Below are positions 46,926 to 57,419 of a stretch of 64,000 bases of DNA, piece after piece. Positions within the stretch are counted from its first letter, which is position 1; each line of letters starts with the position of its first letter. The DNA lies in assembly GCA_001247695.2 (NCBI GenBank), contig LGRX02029324.1, positions 23,685 to 87,684 on the forward strand, given 5' to 3'. Made by a program: the position numbers and the translations under genes. The notes under the pieces were generated by a model. That model was given only the letters and a program-made list of their open reading frames with translations. It had not been told where the DNA came from and made no database searches. The stretch is from Cymbomonas tetramitiformis (lineage: Eukaryota; Chlorophyta; Pyramimonadophyceae; Pyramimonadales; Pyramimonadaceae).

Positions 46926-47432
46926 TCGGTATAAATCGGTAGAATTATACACCCGATGACATAGGAATGTCACCAAGCCCGCTTCAGGATGCCCCAGGGT
47001 TCACGCGAGAGCCCCAGAATGACTGGCGCGATGCTAGGAGATATGACTCGAAGAGGCTGGGTTTGTAAAAGGCCAAAGATTTGTCTGGCAGTCGACGATG
47101 AGTAATTATACACACTGAATCAGTCGAGGTATAAAAGTTTGTGGCAACCTGATTCGCGAAGGCTCGCGTGCACTATAAATATGTCAGGGAATGTCGTGAA
47201 TGGGGAAAGCCTGTCAGCGGTGTAGTCCAATCAAAATCGCGATCGTCATCATACCCACGCATGTGACATATATACTGTAAAATAATAAATACTTGGAACA
47301 CTCGATTTCAAATCGGGCGAGGGTTTAAACTGCGGCGGGCGGGGCTTATTCGTTCTTTCGAAAGAGAAGGTTTTTTGACCACCTTCCCTTTCCGCCCTAG
47401 TAGAAATTTTGAAGTTTGAATATATAATAAAC
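46926..47432. other. Intergenic, no gene seen
   Basis: Several TATAAA-like words occur (near 46930, 47131 and 47175). This could be the promoter side of the cluster starting at 47433. Confidence 0.35.
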
Positions 47433-47920
47433 ATGGCGTCTTCTCCTCCCGCACGTACGTCTGGTAGCAATCGCGCAGCAAGACTCCTTGCTGCGGCGGG
47501 ACGCTCCAACGGCGGGAACGGGGGAGATCCACCGGTGCGAGTTTCAGTTTAAATTTTGTGAAACAGCATGGTCTTAGACCGACGTTTTGCGTTTGTTTTT
47601 TCCCCCCACACAGTCGGGTTATCGGGTGTGCAGGTTGTGGGCCAAGCTGGCCAAGCCGGTGCAGCAGCCGCGTTGGACCTCAATGAGGACGTCAACGAGG
47701 AGCCCGCGGGTGAAGAAGGCGGCGCGCCTGAAGAGCCTGCAGAACCGCCGGTGAGTTTTCTGCGTTTCCTGAAACCGTTTGCATATCTTGAACCTAATTT
47801 ATGTCACACGTTCCGCCGTCAGAGGTTGCTTAAAAAGAGACGTGCGTACAACAAGCGTGTTCCACTTGTGTTGGTGTCTGCATGGTGGTCAGCTCGGGAG
47901 GGTACTGCTTCGACCGGCCG
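47433..47920 (+). CDS. Three small exons of an unassigned gene (possible 5' end of the kinase gene)
   Basis: Exons 47433-47534 (34 codons from ATG), 47634-47750 (39 codons) and 47823-47920 join in phase through GT-AG introns (donors GTGCGAG and GTGAGT; acceptors GTGCAG and CGTCAG). The product is Ala/Gly-rich, then acidic (LNEDVNEEPAGEEGG), then basic (RLLKKRRAYNKR). A donor GTAAGG at 47921 opens an intron that could span the whole 132-bp array. I could not find an in-phase join to the kinase ORF, so the link is unproven. Confidence 0.45.
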
Positions 47921-47957
47921 GTAAGGTTACATGACAAATGGTTGTTTTTCTTTTCCC

Positions 47958-48185
47958 CGATGATGTGCCGGTGGGTCGGGAGCGGCGTGCGCGTGGCCTG
48001 ATTCAAGGCTCGCTGCGCGCCCCCTGTACCCGTGGCTACATTGCATTTTCGGTCGGGGTAGGTGAGGATCCCAGCCGGTGGGTTAGGAGAGGCGTGCGCG
48101 TGTCCTTGTTTTGCAAGGCTCGAGGCGCGCCCCCGGACCCGTGGCTCGGTTGAAACGGGGTGTGGTAGCTGGAATTTTCGAGGAT
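47958..48185. repeat. Module A, copy 1 (duplicated at 54383-54610)
   Basis: About 228 bp (GTGCCGGTGGGTCGGGAGCG through GGTGTGGTAGCT) is repeated nearly base for base at 54383-54610. Both copies are followed directly by 132-bp units. A shorter related piece lies near 59209-59245. Confidence 0.85.
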
Positions 48186-49690
48186 GTTTCGGGTTGGTGC
48201 GGCAGACCGTGGGCGTAAATGGGTAGGGCACATTGAATACGTATGGTGCGGTGTGAGGACAACTCCTCTGACACGCGACCATATTAAGGGGGTGTGGCCG
48301 GTAGGGTGTATGTGTTTGTTTTGGGTGGGTGCGGCAGACCGTGGGCGCATGTGGGTTGGGCAAATCGTATATATATGGTGCGGTGTGAGGACAGCTCCTC
48401 TGACACGCGACCATATTAAGGGGGTGTGGCCGGTAGGATGTATGCGTTTGTTTCGGGTCGGTGCGGTGGACCGTGGGCGCATGTGGGTTGGGCACACCGA
48501 ATATCTATGGTGCGGTGTGAGGACAAATCCTCCGACACGCGACCATAACAAGGGGGTGTGGCCGGTAGGATGTTGATGGGTGTGTTTGTTTTGGGTCGGT
48601 GCGGTGGACCGTGGGCGCATTTGGGTTGGGCACACCGAATATCTATGGTGCGGTGTGAGGACAGCTCCTCTGGCACGCGACCATATTAAGGGGGTGTGGC
48701 CGGTAGGATGTATGTGTTTGTTTCGGGTCGGTGCGGTGGACCGTGGGCGCATGTGGGTTGGGCACACCGAATATCTATGGTGCGGTGTGAGGACAAATCC
48801 TCTGACACGCGACCATAACAAGGGGGTGTGGCCGGTAGGATGTATGTGTTTGTTTCGGGTCGGTGCGGTGGACCGTGGGCGCATGTGGGTTGGGCACACC
48901 GAATATCTATGGTGCGGTGTGAGGACAAATCCTCTGACACGCGACCATAACAAGGGGGTGTGGCCGGTAGGATGTATGTGTTTGTTTCGGGTCGGTGCGG
49001 TGGACCGTGGGCGCATGTGGGTTGGGCACACCGAATATCTATGGTGCGGTGTGAGGACAAATCCTCTGACACGCGACCATAACAAGGGGGTGTGGCCGGT
49101 AGGATGTAGATGTGTGTGTTTGTTTTGGGTCGGTGCGGTGGACCGTGGGCGCATGTGGTTGGGCACACCGAATATCTATGGTGCGGTGTGAGGACAAATC
49201 CTCTGACACGCGACCATAACAAGGGGGTGTGGCCGGTAGGATGTAGAAGTGTGTGTTTGTTTCGGGTCGGTGCGGTGGACCGTGGGCGCATGTGGGTTGG
49301 GCACACCGAATATCTATGGTGCGGTGTGAGGACAAATCCTCTGACACGCGACCATATTAAGGGGGTGTGGCCGGTAGCATGTATGTGTGTGTGTTTTGGG
49401 TCGGTGCGGTGGACCGTGGGCGCATGTGGGTTGGGGACACGGAATATATTTGGTGCGGTGTGAGGACAGCTCCTCTGACACGCGACCATAACAAGGGGGT
49501 GTGAGCGGTAGGATGTATGTGGTTGTGTCGAGTTGGTGCGGTGGACCGTGGGCGCATGTGGGTAGGGCACACGGGATATATTTGGTGTGGTGTGAGGACA
49601 GCTCCTCTGACACGCGACCATATTCAGGGGGTGTGGCCGGTAGGAGTTATGTGGTTGTTTCGGGCCGGTACGGCGGACCGTGGGCGCATG
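48186..49690. repeat. 132-bp tandem array, about 11 copies
   Basis: Units begin ATGGTGCGGTGTGAGGAC at 48243, 48375, 48507, 48645, 48777, 48909, 49041, 49178 and 49316, with variants starting TTGGTG near 49450 and 49582. Each contains an imperfect palindrome centred on AGCT (GGTGCGGTGTGAGGAC...GACACGCGACC) and the word CCGTGGGCGCATGTGGG. As 132 is a multiple of three, long repetitive ORFs arise on both strands and are not genes. Confidence 0.92.
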
Positions 49691-49708
49691 TGCGTTGTGG
49701 CGTGTCGT

Positions 49709-51007
49709 ATGTGTGTAACATCATTAAATGTAATACTAGGTCTGATAGAGGAGGGCGGTTGCTGCACCTTTTGCAAGACCAAGAAACGCAAAACCCGCAG
49801 CCGTAACAACAAGTCCAAGCGTCTTAAGAAAAAACTAGTGAAGTTGGAAAGGGCAAATAGTGCACTTGAAGCTTCTGTCGAGGAGAAGAAACCCCTTCCA
49901 CAAGCACCGCTTCCCATATTCGTGGGTGGTTGCTCGGAGTACTACTCCCAACTCACGTCCGTGAACCGTCGTCCCAGCTCACGAGACCCACGCACAACCG
50001 CCTGGCGTTACGGCCCGGATGTCGCGCGCACTCTGGCGCAGAACTGCAACTTGGGTGAAGTCTCCTACAATATGGTCACGTTCTCAAATCCTTTAGGTCC
50101 GGCGAAAAAGTGCGACGGCGGTTTCGCGTCAACCAGAGTCGGTTGCACCCTCAACGGCACAGTTCCTTTGGTGTACAAAGAGTTCAGTCTAAAGCACTGG
50201 CCAAGCGCGTCAACCCGCTTTTCCGAGTTTGCTCGGGAACTATACATGACGACCCTCGCCGCGAATTCAGCTCCGCAGTACGTGTCGCCCATACTCCACT
50301 TCGGTTTGCGGCAGCTTGGCGAACGAGAACGTCCCGCATGTGCACCGTTCTTACTTTCCATGGACCACGGCATCTCCCTGGACGCCTTCCTGGCACAACC
50401 GCCCGTGGCTGTTACCATGACCTTCAAGAGAGACCTGTGCGCCAGAATCTTGACAGGCTTTGCTGCGCTGCATAAAGCCGGTATCTCCCACGGGGACGTC
50501 CGGGCAACAAACATGGTGCTTTCCCCGACGAGGCCCGACAGCTTGGTCATCATCGACTTCGGGCTATCAAGGCGGCAGCATAGGGAAGGGCTGCCTGAAG
50601 ACCACTACCGAAGGCACCGATGGACCTCCGGAACGCCTGACGATGCACATCACAAGCCTGGATCCGTGTATGCGCCGGAGTACAGTAATGGAGGACCGAC
50701 ACCTGCAACCGACATGTGGGCGATTGCCCCGATCCTCGTGCGCATCTTGATTCGAGATTCACGTGACGCCCTTAAGAGAGTTAATGATGATGCCACCAGC
50801 GCGACTGTGCATGACATCCTGGGGAAGCGGTCGAGCAATACCTATGTCAGCCGTGCAATCTGGAACCCAGTTATGGACTGCGTGCACCGCGAGCCCGCGA
50901 AACGGCCATCCGCCGCTAGCCTTGCCCGTCTTTTTGTGGCCTCCAAGGCGGCTACCGATGGCAAGTTAGTGATGTCTGGGAAACCAATAAGCGCCATTGG
51001 ATGCTAA
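49709..51007 (+). CDS. Protein-kinase-like protein
   Basis: 432 codons are counted from the first ATG after the repeat array; the frame is open further upstream only because the repeats are. A basic coiled-coil-like stretch (RLKKKLVKLERANSALEAS) precedes a kinase fold: candidate beta-3 Lys in VPLVYKEFSLK (about residue 154), catalytic loop HGDVRATN (260, HGD in place of HRD), metal-binding DFG in IIDFGLS (281), YAPEY (320), and ATDMWAIAPI (332). A distal Arg in EPAKRPSAA matches subdomain XI. No Gly-rich loop is clear. The catalytic Asp, Asn and DFG are all present, so activity is plausible. The substrate is unknown. Confidence 0.7.
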   Translation: MCVTSLNVILGLIEEGGCCTFCKTKKRKTRSRNNKSKRLKKKLVKLERANSALEASVEEKKPLPQAPLPIFVGGCSEYYSQLTSVNRRPSSRDPRTTAWRYGPDVARTLAQNCNLGEVSYNMVTFSNPLGPAKKCDGGFASTRVGCTLNGTVPLVYKEFSLKHWPSASTRFSEFARELYMTTLAANSAPQYVSPILHFGLRQLGERERPACAPFLLSMDHGISLDAFLAQPPVAVTMTFKRDLCARILTGFAALHKAGISHGDVRATNMVLSPTRPDSLVIIDFGLSRRQHREGLPEDHYRRHRWTSGTPDDAHHKPGSVYAPEYSNGGPTPATDMWAIAPILVRILIRDSRDALKRVNDDATSATVHDILGKRSSNTYVSRAIWNPVMDCVHREPAKRPSAASLARLFVASKAATDGKLVMSGKPISAIGC

Positions 51008-51021
51008 CCTAAGAGGTAGGT

Positions 51022-52111
51022 TTGTCGCCGATGTCCTCGTATTGGGTATTGGATGATGTTCATATGTTCCCGCCTGATGCCTGCATTGCGGCTGCAAAGC
51101 TGCCTTCCTGGCATGCGATAAATCACAGCGATCCAGCCAGTTGGATGGAGATGGTTGGTTTTTTTACTTCTGAAAACCGACGTACCATGCCTTTTGCTGC
51201 AGGTAACATCCACACCTCGTCACGCGTATTGCAGCCAGGTTGGCTTGGAGCGGTGGTCTCTATTGAAAATCTGGACGCTGGAGCAACGCCGTCTTGCTGG
51301 TGGGTTATGGCCTGAGAGCTCGGCGGACTCCTTTGCGTTGCACGCGCAAAGCTTGCTGCTGGACGTCTTTGGTGATCAACATCTTCATCACGCTATATTC
51401 GTGAAGGCCGGGGAGTGTCCGCTGACCCCCTCCGCCAACTTTTTCGAGTTTGCAGGGTGGCCGCGGAGCGGCTGGTCTGTGCCCCAATTGGGACATCCCT
51501 ACGGCCTACGGGGCCTGCTGCGACTTCGTGTATATGCCACGCCCCTCGACGGCAGCGGTTGCCATGGTTGGTGGGGGGAGGTTGTGCTTGTTCACGGTCC
51601 GTGGGGTCACCCTCGGTTACACTTCACCAACGTCTTCCAATCGTTTTTTGGGACGCAGCTTCACCGAGACCTTACAGATGCCCCCTCCATTTCAGAAGAC
51701 TCCCCTCTCCTTCCTGTCAGCCGTCTCTTGACCTACGCGGAGCTTGGCGTTCAAGTGGATGCAGTGAACGCCAAGTGTGCGGCGTTCTCAGCTTGGCGTG
51801 CCACCGCACTTCGGATTGGCCGATGCTCATTGTGCAAGACCAGGCTGCCTCGTGGAACCAGGAGGCGGTGCCCATGCCGGCAAGTACGCTATTGCGACAT
51901 AGTCTGTCAGCGTGCGCATTGGAGGTTGGCGCCGTTTGGGCATAGGATGGAGTGCACGGCCCGCAAACCGCCGGCACCGTGGAGGTGGACCATTGAGGAT
52001 CATCTAGCTTTTATGACAACATGGAATAGTGATAGTGTTAATAACGAGGCAACAGCTCATTGGCAACAGCTAATAACACTCTTGAATAGTGAGGGAGAAC
52101 AAGATATGTAA
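51022..52111 (+). CDS. MYND zinc-finger protein 1
   Basis: A first coding stretch from ATG 51031 (MSSYWVLDDVHMFPPDAC) runs to about 51200. A second frame then continues from about 51236 to a stop at 52111. The change could be a very short intron or a frameshift; I could not choose. The C-terminal MYND finger is CSLC, CPCRQ, YCDIVCQRAHW, H-x3-C, complete. MYND fingers bind proline-rich partners in chromatin or signalling proteins. The N-terminal region has no family I recognise. TGTAA lies about 25 bp after the stop. Confidence 0.6.
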
Positions 52112-52466
52112 TACAATTTCTATACACTTGTTATGTGTAAAGCCAAAATGAGCTTCTTTGGGAATTGGTGTATTGTTTGTACTCGCGAAATACGGTGCAG
52201 TGCTTTGATCGTGATGCTTTCCGTGATTGATGAGTGTATCGCCCGTGCCCGCCGGTACACTTGTAGACCTCACGTGAGCGCGCACCACTTGTCCGTTAAT
52301 TGCTCCAATTATTAACGGTACATTATGGAGGCACCTAAAACTTCCAGATGAGTAATACTTTTGGCATTAAAGTGTATTGAACATCGATTGTGCGGTGTTT
52401 TAGGTTGCAGGCACGTTAACCGGTCTGGGTCACGAACCGCTGCGATCCGCGTGTGCGAATGCGTAC
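52112..52466. other. Spacer between MYND genes
   Basis: Sequence is AT-richer than its neighbours and no gene is seen. Confidence 0.4.
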
Positions 52467-53681
52467 ATGACGCTTGACTCTTGGGTGGACATGACTGAAT
52501 TTTTGCGGTACCGATGTCGGGCGTTCTGCTATGTCCGCCGCATGCGTCAAAATGTGGAGGGAGCCGAATCGTACTCCTTTGAGTTCAAGTTTCACGGGCA
52601 TTGCCTGTACGGCCCGGATGCATCATGGGGCTCGCTGTTGGAGGGTGCACGTCCCCAAGGGAATGCAGAGATGTTTCTCCTGGATGTGCCGGAAACTGCA
52701 CAAAGGCAATGGGAGCCCGAAAGCGATGCATGTGCGATGTTCGGTTCGCTAAAGTGCCCGGAACTGCGCTATGATCCACGACCGTTTTCTTCGCGTGCCC
52801 TTTTCTTGGCGCTGGTGGTTACCGCCGTGCGAACCATGTTCCACCGTGTCGTCCAATGGCGGGTGGAGTCGCTCCAATCAGGCAATGTTGTCGTGGAAGG
52901 TCAGTTGCGTCGCGGATGGTGGAGGAAAAGCTGGGTGACCACTGGCCGGCCGGGCGAGACGTGGATGGCGTTCGTGTATGTGCAAGACAAGTATGCCGCG
53001 ACAGGGGATCCTGCGCGTGGAGATATCATGGTGGAGGCATGGTGTCCTGAGAATCCCATCGAACCTCTCATAAAATGCACTGGATACAATGTATCACAGT
53101 TCGCGCCGGAGGGCATATTTCGGCAGATGCGTACCACTAAAAAAAATCCCAAATACGGCAGACCTGACTATGCCAATCGTGTGGTATGCATACGTGCAGC
53201 GGAAGGTATCTACGCTTCATCTTTTCAAAACCGCGGGCAAAGCGAATCCACCAGTTTTCCGCGCCAGTGCTCCCACGGCCACGAGTGTTGGAGAACAATA
53301 ATCTACATCCATGCGCACTTTGCGGAATACTGTCAACCGATTCCCCCGAGATCCCTGCCGAAGAGACAAGAGCCTTGTTCCGTATGTCGCCGTGTCCTGA
53401 TTGGGAAAGGCGTCCGTCAATGCGGAGGGTGCCTTTTGCGTGTGTACTGTTCACCTGAGTGTCAGCGCGGAGACTGGCAGCGGACACACCGACACGAATG
53501 CAAGGCCATCGCTGTGTCGGAATGGTGGAATATGGCGGGGCTATGGGAATATGGCGGTTATGTGTTCAAGAATTTGAGCGTACGCTGCGCTGCCCGTATG
53601 ATCACGCGGGGTAATATTGGGCCGTTTTTTGCATCAGATACCCGAGCTTCGCGACCTCGTGTCAGCAGTGGGACAATGTGA
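52467..53681 (+). CDS. MYND zinc-finger protein 2
   Basis: 404 codons in one frame, starting MTLDSWVDMTEFLRYRC and ending with TGA. The MYND finger is at about residues 303-342 (CSVC, CGGC, YCSPECQRGDWQRTHRHEC) with all zinc ligands. The 300-residue N-terminal part is Trp- and Cys-containing and unrecognised. It is followed within 60-140 bp by the hairpin box shared with other genes in the cluster. It may be a paralogue of the other two MYND proteins; similarity outside the finger is not obvious by eye. Confidence 0.7.
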   Translation: MTLDSWVDMTEFLRYRCRAFCYVRRMRQNVEGAESYSFEFKFHGHCLYGPDASWGSLLEGARPQGNAEMFLLDVPETAQRQWEPESDACAMFGSLKCPELRYDPRPFSSRALFLALVVTAVRTMFHRVVQWRVESLQSGNVVVEGQLRRGWWRKSWVTTGRPGETWMAFVYVQDKYAATGDPARGDIMVEAWCPENPIEPLIKCTGYNVSQFAPEGIFRQMRTTKKNPKYGRPDYANRVVCIRAAEGIYASSFQNRGQSESTSFPRQCSHGHECWRTIIYIHAHFAEYCQPIPPRSLPKRQEPCSVCRRVLIGKGVRQCGGCLLRVYCSPECQRGDWQRTHRHECKAIAVSEWWNMAGLWEYGGYVFKNLSVRCAARMITRGNIGPFFASDTRASRPRVSSGTM

Positions 53682-53737
53682 ACTGTGAACCCCGATAGTG
53701 GCTGAGATAGTGGTGGTCTGCGGTGAACTCATCTAAG

Positions 53738-53822
53738 CGGGGTACCAATGCCCAAAATAAGCAGTCTGCATGGATAGTAGCGAGTGCGCTAGGGAAGGGC
53801 GTGGCGCAGCCCCCTAGATGTA
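53738..53822 (+). repeat. Gene-end box, copy 1 (hairpin ending in TGTAA)
   Basis: ATAAGCAGTCTGCATGGATA is followed by GTGCGCTAGGGAAGGGCGTG and then GCGCAGCCCCCTAGATGTAA. The outer CTAGGG/CCCTAG words pair as a hairpin. TGTAA is the poly(A) signal of green algae. The same box recurs at 59490-59590 and 62044-62090, each time after the end of a coding region. Confidence 0.7.
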
Positions 53823-53884
53823 AGCAACTTTTGAAATAAATTTTAGAACGTCTTGTTGAATGAGCGTATGTCGTCTCTCAGGTG

Positions 53885-54362
53885 GTGCGATGCGCGTACA
53901 GGGCACACTGAATACGTATGGTGCGGTGTGAGGACAGCTCCTCCGACACGCGACCATAATAAGGGGGTGTGGCCGGTAGGATGTAAGAGGCTGTTTCGGG
54001 TCGGTGCGGTGGACCGTGGGCGCATGTGGGTTGGGCACACGCAATGTATATGGTGCGGTGCGAGGACACCTATTCTGACACGCGACCATAATAAGGGGGT
54101 GTGGCCGGTCGGTAGGATGTATGTGGCTGTTTCGGTTCGGTGCGGTGGACCGTGGACGCATGTGGGTTGGGCACACCGAATATGTATGGTGCGGTGTGAG
54201 GACAGCTCCTCTGACACGCGACCATAATAAGGGGGTGTGGCCGGTAGGATGTATGTGTTTGTTTTGGGTCGGTGCGGCAGACCGTGGGCGCAAGTGGGTT
54301 GGGCAAATCGAATATATATGGTGCGGTGTGAGGACAGCTCCTCTGACACGCGACCATAAGAA
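53885..54362. repeat. 132-bp array, second block (four units)
   Basis: Units start at about 53918, 54050, 54185 and 54318. They are the same unit as the first array with the same palindromic core. Confidence 0.9.
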
Positions 54363-54382
54363 GGAGGAGTGTGTGAGCGACG

Positions 54383-54610
54383 AGGTGCCGGTGGGTCGGG
54401 AGCGGCGTGCGCGTGGCCTGATTCAAGGCTCGCTGCGCGCCCCCTGTACCCGTGGCTACTCGTCATCATTGCATTTTCGGTCGGGGTAGGTGAGGATCCC
54501 AGCCGGTGGGTTAGGAGAGGCGTGCGCGTGTCCTTGTTATTCAAGGCTCGAGGCGCGCCCCCGGACCCGTGGCTCGGTTGAAACGGGGTGTGGTAGCTTG
54601 AATTTTTGAG
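54383..54610. repeat. Module A, copy 2
   Basis: Nearly identical to 47958-48185, with a few extra bases (ACTCGTCATC near 54459). Confidence 0.85.
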
Positions 54611-54972
54611 GTTGTTTCGGGTTGGTGCGGCAGACCGTGGGCGTAAATGGGTAGGGCACATTGAATACGAATGGTGCGGTGTGAGGACAACTCCTCTGAC
54701 ACGCGACCATATTAAGGGGGTGTGGCCGGTAGGATGTATGTGTGTGTTTTGGGTGGGTGCGGCAGACCGTGGGCGCATGTGGGTTGGGCAAATCGAATAC
54801 ATATGGTGCGGTGTGAGGACAGCTCCTCTGACACGCGACCATAATAAAAGGGTGTGGCCGGTGTGAATAATGTGGTTGTTTCTGGTCGGTGCGGTGGACC
54901 GTGGGCGCATGTGGGTAGGGCACACGGAATATCTATGGTGCGGTGTGAGGACAGCTCCTCTGACACGCGACC
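54611..54972. repeat. 132-bp array, third block (three units)
   Basis: Units start near 54669, 54801 and 54931. The last palindrome ends at 54972, where unrelated sequence begins (TTTGGGGTGTTACCAGG). Confidence 0.9.
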
Positions 54973-55283
54973 GTTTGGGGTGTTACCAGGAGATTGGGTT
55001 GTCCACATTGTCATTGGGCACAACAGACTTCAATTCACCAGTGAAGCTCCCCAACGGCTGGACCGCGTGCTTGACAACAGCCGCTGTTCACGAGGCAAAC
55101 AAGGATCGGTTTGGGAAGTGCTCGGTGTCAGCACACCAGTGTCTTTGCATGAATTGTGGTAAACAAGGGGCGAAGCGGTGTGGTGGCTGTCACCAAGCAG
55201 TGTATTGTTCCCATGGTTGTGCGCAAATGCACTGGAAGTCGTGCCATCGACAGGAATGTAGTAGAGTAAAGCTGAAGAAGTAG
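54973..55283 (+). CDS. MYND zinc-finger protein 3 (short)
   Basis: Unique sequence after the array encodes about 100 residues ending in a complete MYND finger (CMNC, CGGC, YCSHGCAQMHWKSCHRQEC) and a TAG stop at 55283. The open frame reaches back through the repeat units, and there is no clear ATG in the unique part, so it is a last exon, a truncated gene, or a protein that starts inside the repeats. The preceding part contains SLGTTDFNSPVKLPNGW. Confidence 0.5.
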
Positions 55284-55414
55284 GCAAACCGAGCGAACCG
55301 TAATCATTGATCAAGACCAATGTGAATAAAAGTTGAATATGTACATGTGAATAATATGTTGTTATAATGAATACGAGTATTGTCCATAATGAATAAGTGT
55401 ATTGCAACCTATGC

Positions 55415-55463
55415 CCATGTTCGGTGCGGTGTGAGGACAGCTCCTCTAATACGCGACCTTACA
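55415..55463. repeat. Single partial 132-bp unit
   Basis: The palindrome GGTGCGGTGTGAGGACAGCT...ACGCGACC occurs once, directly before the next coding region, with ATA for ACA in its right half. Confidence 0.8.
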
Positions 55464-55479
55464 GTACAGGGGGGTTGTG

Positions 55480-57419
55480 TGGGCCAGGGGGGGCAGGAGT
55501 ACGGGGACAAGCCATGGCTAAGATTGTTCCCAGGAGCGGACGCCCATTCCGTGCACACCCAAAAGTATCCGGCGAACGTAGACGTCCTGTTGGATTACCA
55601 CATCAGTGCGGGATGTTCGGCAGATGACGACCAGTTGAATGCCATCAAGGAGTTCCGAGGAGGAGCGGCGCTCGCCGTCTACACGGCCCAGTTGGCAGAC
55701 ATAGAGGTCATCCTGAAATGGATAGATTGGATCAGCAAGGAGCTGTGTAGATTGTTGCGGTTACTTGAGGAATACAGCAGCGAGGAAGAGACGCTTCGGA
55801 AGGCGCAGCGCGCATTACCTCCTGACGAGCCCCTCCCTAGGGGGAGTAACCGGCAATTAATTGAAACGGGCTTGACTATTACCGAGCTCCGGAAAAAGCT
55901 GCACGGTAACATTACGATCAACACCAAAAGTTGGAAGCTTGCACGCGAAGCTTTCGGCGAGCCCCCCCTGACCCCGGAGTTCATGAGGATGGGGGTGGAG
56001 GACCTCCAAGATTTCTGTGTTCGGCTTCGTGCCTGGTGGGATTTGGCCGTTAGCACCCAGGAACTGGTTCGTCATGAATATGAGGAGACGCTGAATCCGA
56101 GTTCGAAAAGTCTACTACCGTTCTTCGTGGTGGGTGGACTGTTTTCGAGTGCGGTGGCGAAGTATAAAACCCCACCGTTGATATCCCCGCACGGCCGGGC
56201 GCAGGTCTATTGCCTATGGGAGGCTGGTGACGCGCATGGCGGCCAACCGCAGCGAGTGTTTCGTATAGTGTGGTGGTACATGCGAGATGAGATGGTGCGG
56301 CGGGGAGACTGTATCTATCGCCATTTGGGGGAGAGGACGCCGGACACAAAAGTATTCCTGCCGGCGCCTGCTGTACTCGGTCGTTGCGTTGACAGCCCCA
56401 GTCAGGTCAAGCACACGGACGTTCATGCGCATTCCATGGAGGAACTGCTTGGGCTGGATCGGGTGTATGGTGAGCCTGGAATCCGTACCTACTCCGCCCT
56501 GATGTGCCTGGATGAGCAGGGTTACACTGAGGTCTTGCCTGAAACGGTTGAGACGAAGTACTGGCCGGAGAACGAGGATGGTGTCATGCAGCTGCCCGCG
56601 GCTTTCCAGGGCTTCCCCACCGCCTCCCCTTTCCAGCAGGCGCGCGTGGGAGGAGGGCCCGGTTGGATGACCGTGTGGCCGGCCACGCTCACCGCACACC
56701 AGGGAAAGTGCCCTGGTCAGGCCGTGCCTGGGCTGGAAGGATTATTCAGGCAGAGGTCCCTGTCCCTTTGCGTGTACCATGCGTTCTCGTACCTGGAGAA
56801 GGGTGTCATCGACCTGGACAACGCGGTGCACATCGCCTCACACGGGTTCACGGAGATGTACGGCATGCCTATACGAATGGTGTGCATAGCATGCGGTGAT
56901 GCCATCCAGTTCAAGGGCGGGTACGATCTCCTGCCAAGGGTGCACGCCTGTAAGGCTTGCATACACCCCCTTCACGAGGGTACAGATCTGACGCAAGTGG
57001 GGCACGTGATGTGCGGCAAGTGCTTTGACTTCCGGAATGAGAGGGGAATAAGGCCACCGCTAATGGTCCACGAGAGGCACCGGGGATATGCCGCCACGTT
57101 GCAGGACTTTCAGGCGCTGGAACCGGCGGAGGCACGTGCGCGCGCGGTTGTCAACTTTGCAGACGTGGCCATGGGTGCGCGCCAGATTCTGCTCGCCTTC
57201 GGTCCGAGTGCCGACCTCTCACCGGAAGAGCGCGCCTCCCTCGGGGATGTGAAATGGAACCTGCCTCCGGCAGAGGCACCAAGCGCGGAGCAATGCGCGG
57301 GACCCCCCTGCAGTATGGGGAGGGGCAGGTTGTTGTGCAAGCGTCAACGGTGCAGGGGTTCCATGAACACCCGCTCTTCCAGAAGATGCAAGTGTCTTGC
57401 CCCACGATGCAGTCAGTGA
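55480..57419 (+). CDS. Large unidentified protein with a Cys-rich segment
   Basis: The frame is open from the partial repeat unit to 57419; the real start is not certain. About 640 residues carry the helical stretch WISKELCRLLRLLEEYSSEEE and a C-terminal set of paired cysteines (CIACGD, CKACIHPLHEG, MCGKC) that could bind zinc. It overlaps the next ORF (57254) in another frame. Either the two are separate overlapping genes, or an unseen intron near 57300 joins them. I do not recognise a family. Confidence 0.55.

Noticed and set aside
47830..49621. Minus- and plus-strand repetitive ORFs of 200-376 codons (HMRPRSTAPTRN-type units)
   Set aside because: They come from the 132-bp tandem array (44 codons per unit). 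All frames are open on both strands, and no unit-independent protein is seen.
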